Origin: an uncultured Muribaculaceae bacterium
GTDB lineage: Bacteria; Bacteroidota; Bacteroidia; Bacteroidales; Muribaculaceae
Direction of reading: 5' to 3'
DNA length: 26,033 bases
NCBI GenBank assembly: GCA_910589095.1
Contig: CAJUSN010000016.1
Coordinates: forward strand, 1 to 26,033
Part shown: positions 24,251-26,033 of the stretch, piece after piece
How the letters are laid out: the number at the start of each line of letters is the position of its first letter
Position numbering within the stretch: position 1 is the stretch's first letter
Notes under the pieces: model-generated
Told to the model about the DNA's origin: nothing
Seen by the model: only the letters and a program-made list of their open reading frames with translations
Databases searched by the model: none
Translations under genes and position numbers: made by a program

Positions 24251-24277
24251 CAAAAACTCTCAACAAATGTTGAGAGT
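24251..24277 (-). terminator. Terminator of the DUF3943 gene
   Basis: On the minus strand a perfect 10-bp stem, ACTCTCAACA / TGTTGAGAGT (24277 to 24256), is followed by TTTTG about 60 nt after the DUF3943 stop. Confidence 0.75.
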
Positions 24278-24338
24278 CAGGGATTTTAACACTGTTTGCC
24301 GTCATTTTTTTCACAAACTGTTCAGTCATGCTGTGAAA

Positions 24339-25949
24339 TCAAAGTACATACGTCAACATTACATGGACCCCGATTTGCTTGCTGTGTACTCTCGGATACA
24401 CAGTCCAACCTCCCCAGGCTCTAATTTCTAAATCTTCATAACTTGTGGTTCGCCAATAAAAATCTGCACCGGCGGATAAATACAGCCCTTTCCACAATCG
24501 GTATTTCAATGAAGCCTCTAAATGATTGAATGATGAGTTTGACTTGTCGCCCTGTATATTTACCGGCTTTCCCTCTGGAGTAGTCGACCAATCAAACTTT
24601 TGGTCATATCCTTTCCATGTATAGACTTTATAGTACTGGTTGGCCAGACTGATAATCAGTCGGTTTTTGAACAAAGAGGCATTGATGCCGGCCTTTATGG
24701 AGTAGCCTGAACCCCAGTTATAGTTTCGGTGATAATCCCTGTAAAAATCAGTCAGGATTCCGGCAAGTATCAAGCCATTGGCATGAACATATCCATCAAC
24801 CATGAAATCATTGGATGGAGCATATTGAACCATGGCTCCGGCACCGACAGATGCCGGGGCTCCAAGTTTATATGGCACAACGCACGGGAACAACTGATCG
24901 CGGTTAGGTTCACGTCTTTTGATGGTGTCGGAATCGAAGAAATCAAAATGCTGGTACATACCGACGGATGCCTTGATATTCTTTTTATCAACTATCTCTT
25001 TTGACAGCAGCCGGCCAACGATCTCCACTCTGCTGAGGAGTGGTTGTGTCTTCATTCCTTGAATTTCCATCTGAAATGAAAAATAGTCGTAGGGCACTTT
25101 TGTCTCTCCCGCAAACTTATCTCCATACTCGATATTGATTTCGGCTGCCGCTCCGGCTCGTCTCCCTTCGTCATAGTCCCATAGAGTGAGCATCCTTCCT
25201 CCCATTGACAACTCAACGCTTATTGGCGGTATTCCAAATCTTCTTCCTGAAGTTGAACGGTGTCGCCAAGCATCCCCGGTTATTATGCGTGTCAGCCCAC
25301 GCATAGGATTTACCAAAAAAGCAGCCGCCTCTCTGCCAAATCTTTCGCCACCGGAGCTTCTGTCATCCAATATTAGGTCGGAAGTTCGGTACAAAACTTC
25401 TCCTATAGCAGCTCCACCTACCGGTGTTGCGATGATGTCGTTGGTTGATGGATATTCGCACTCCATAAACATCTCCCACATTGCGCTACCTCCGATTGCA
25501 AACAATTCGGATTGCCAAAAATTGAAGCCGTTGGAACGTCCTGCATTGAAAAATATACTTCCATTATAGGGATGGTCAAACATGTTGGTGTGAAGATGGT
25601 CGTCATCCCATTCAAATCCATGTTTGAAATTTTCCTTAATGCTGTTCCATGAGATATAGGCATAATGCCCGTCAAGGATATAACGATCAAAAGCCCACAA
25701 GCCAACGTTGAACCCCACTGTTTCAGCTCCGGCCCTCCAGAAGTGCTTCTGCTTATGCCGCAATACGTCCACACTGTCAGGCAACACGGGATTGGTAACA
25801 AGGTGCCGGAATCCATATTCTTGACTGCATCTACTGCTCTGAGTTGAGTCACATGGAGATAGGTCAGTATCCAACTCTACTATCTGTGGATTTTGAGCGC
25901 AGATAAATAGAGGTAAAAGTAATATTATTGAAATAAGGAACGATTTCAT
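24339..25949 (-). CDS. DUF3943 outer-membrane protein
   Basis: The 536-residue protein starts at 25949, where MKSFLISIILLLPLFICAQ forms a signal peptide; the longer in-frame start at 26006 would add 19 residues before it. The middle of the protein carries the DUF3943 signature: HTNMFDHPYNGSIFFNAGRS, GGSAMWEMFMECEYPSTND and GGAAIGEVLYRTSDLILDD. The rest alternates aromatic and polar strands and ends HVMLTYVL, as expected of an outer-membrane beta-barrel. The family's function is unknown. It is monocistronic, with its own terminator. Confidence 0.85.
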   Translation of the reverse strand: MKSFLISIILLLPLFICAQNPQIVELDTDLSPCDSTQSSRCSQEYGFRHLVTNPVLPDSVDVLRHKQKHFWRAGAETVGFNVGLWAFDRYILDGHYAYISWNSIKENFKHGFEWDDDHLHTNMFDHPYNGSIFFNAGRSNGFNFWQSELFAIGGSAMWEMFMECEYPSTNDIIATPVGGAAIGEVLYRTSDLILDDRSSGGERFGREAAAFLVNPMRGLTRIITGDAWRHRSTSGRRFGIPPISVELSMGGRMLTLWDYDEGRRAGAAAEINIEYGDKFAGETKVPYDYFSFQMEIQGMKTQPLLSRVEIVGRLLSKEIVDKKNIKASVGMYQHFDFFDSDTIKRREPNRDQLFPCVVPYKLGAPASVGAGAMVQYAPSNDFMVDGYVHANGLILAGILTDFYRDYHRNYNWGSGYSIKAGINASLFKNRLIISLANQYYKVYTWKGYDQKFDWSTTPEGKPVNIQGDKSNSSFNHLEASLKYRLWKGLYLSAGADFYWRTTSYEDLEIRAWGGWTVYPRVHSKQIGVHVMLTYVL

Positions 25950-25992
25950 TGAAGAATCTCTATTGAAGTGATTTAAACTTTGGTATTTATAT

Positions 25993-26030
25993 ATAAAATT
26001 ACACAAAAGCTTGCATTAGTGTAATTTTAT
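25993..26030. promoter_or_regulatory. 12-bp inverted repeat upstream of the DUF3943 gene
   Basis: ATAAAATTACAC (25993-26004) and GTGTAATTTTAT (26019-26030) are perfect inverted copies with a 14-nt spacer, about 45-80 nt before the DUF3943 start. Both arms contain a TAATTTT sequence like a -7 box. It could be an operator or overlapping divergent promoters. Confidence 0.4.
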
Positions 26031-26033
26031 TCC

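Noticed and set aside
24117..24329. A 70-codon minus-strand frame after the DUF3943 gene
   Set aside because: It runs through the terminator hairpin and overlaps the better-supported small lipoprotein frame.

Overview
The window looks like chromosomal DNA from a Bacteroidales bacterium, possibly a gut Muribaculaceae-type organism; the family-level guess is inference. The support is a set of promoters of the Bacteroidetes form (TTTG, about 19-20 nt, TAnnTTTG) and starts without Shine-Dalgarno sequences. A lipoprotein carries an acidic export signal after its lipidated cysteine, and there is a PorW/SprE-PorX pair and a DUF3943 outer-membrane protein. Most genes are of moderate GC. Two AT-rich patches (about 10.2-11.1 kb with 12.1-12.9 kb, and 21.6-24.3 kb) look like accessory DNA.

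Layout: the window opens in the 3' half of a class II tRNA with its terminator (1-92). A 176-bp nested palindromic element follows, then a secreted PhoA-family alkaline phosphatase (366-1739) and mannose-1-phosphate guanylyltransferase (1883-3016). Next comes a compact rightward six-gene cluster (3068-10158): an SPFH protein with four zinc ribbons, a four-helix membrane protein with a coiled-coil tail, a 636-residue coiled-coil protein with one short hydrophobic segment, two paralogous helical proteins, and a bactofilin-like beta-solenoid protein. A strong 18-bp hairpin closes it. No named pathway fits this cluster. By composition it resembles a membrane-associated scaffold or envelope-stress assembly, loosely like the SPFH/zinc-ribbon YdjI systems of Firmicutes. 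It is my best candidate for an undescribed system.

After it come a lipoprotein behind a promoter and a 220-nt leader, a DEDDh exonuclease, and an AT-rich membrane protein. A leftward operon follows: aroA, a small Cys/His membrane protein, a zinc/manganese-type ABC permease, and then a decayed outer-membrane protein fragment. Rightward again are a PorW/SprE-like TPR lipoprotein, PorX (response regulator plus PglZ phosphatase domain) and tsaE, closed by a terminator.

A tRNA-Lys(CUU) with a clear promoter and terminator follows. The next 2.7 kb is AT-rich and gene-poor. It holds a hypothetical membrane protein, a truncated DUF1016/YhcG gene, a second copy of the palindromic element and two very small envelope proteins. 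The window ends with a leftward DUF3943 outer-membrane protein gene and its terminator.

The most unusual non-coding observation is the palindromic element at 166-341 and 23566-23748. The two copies share a helix-by-helix architecture and the same apical CCCG and internal-loop sequences, while several stems differ by compensatory changes.
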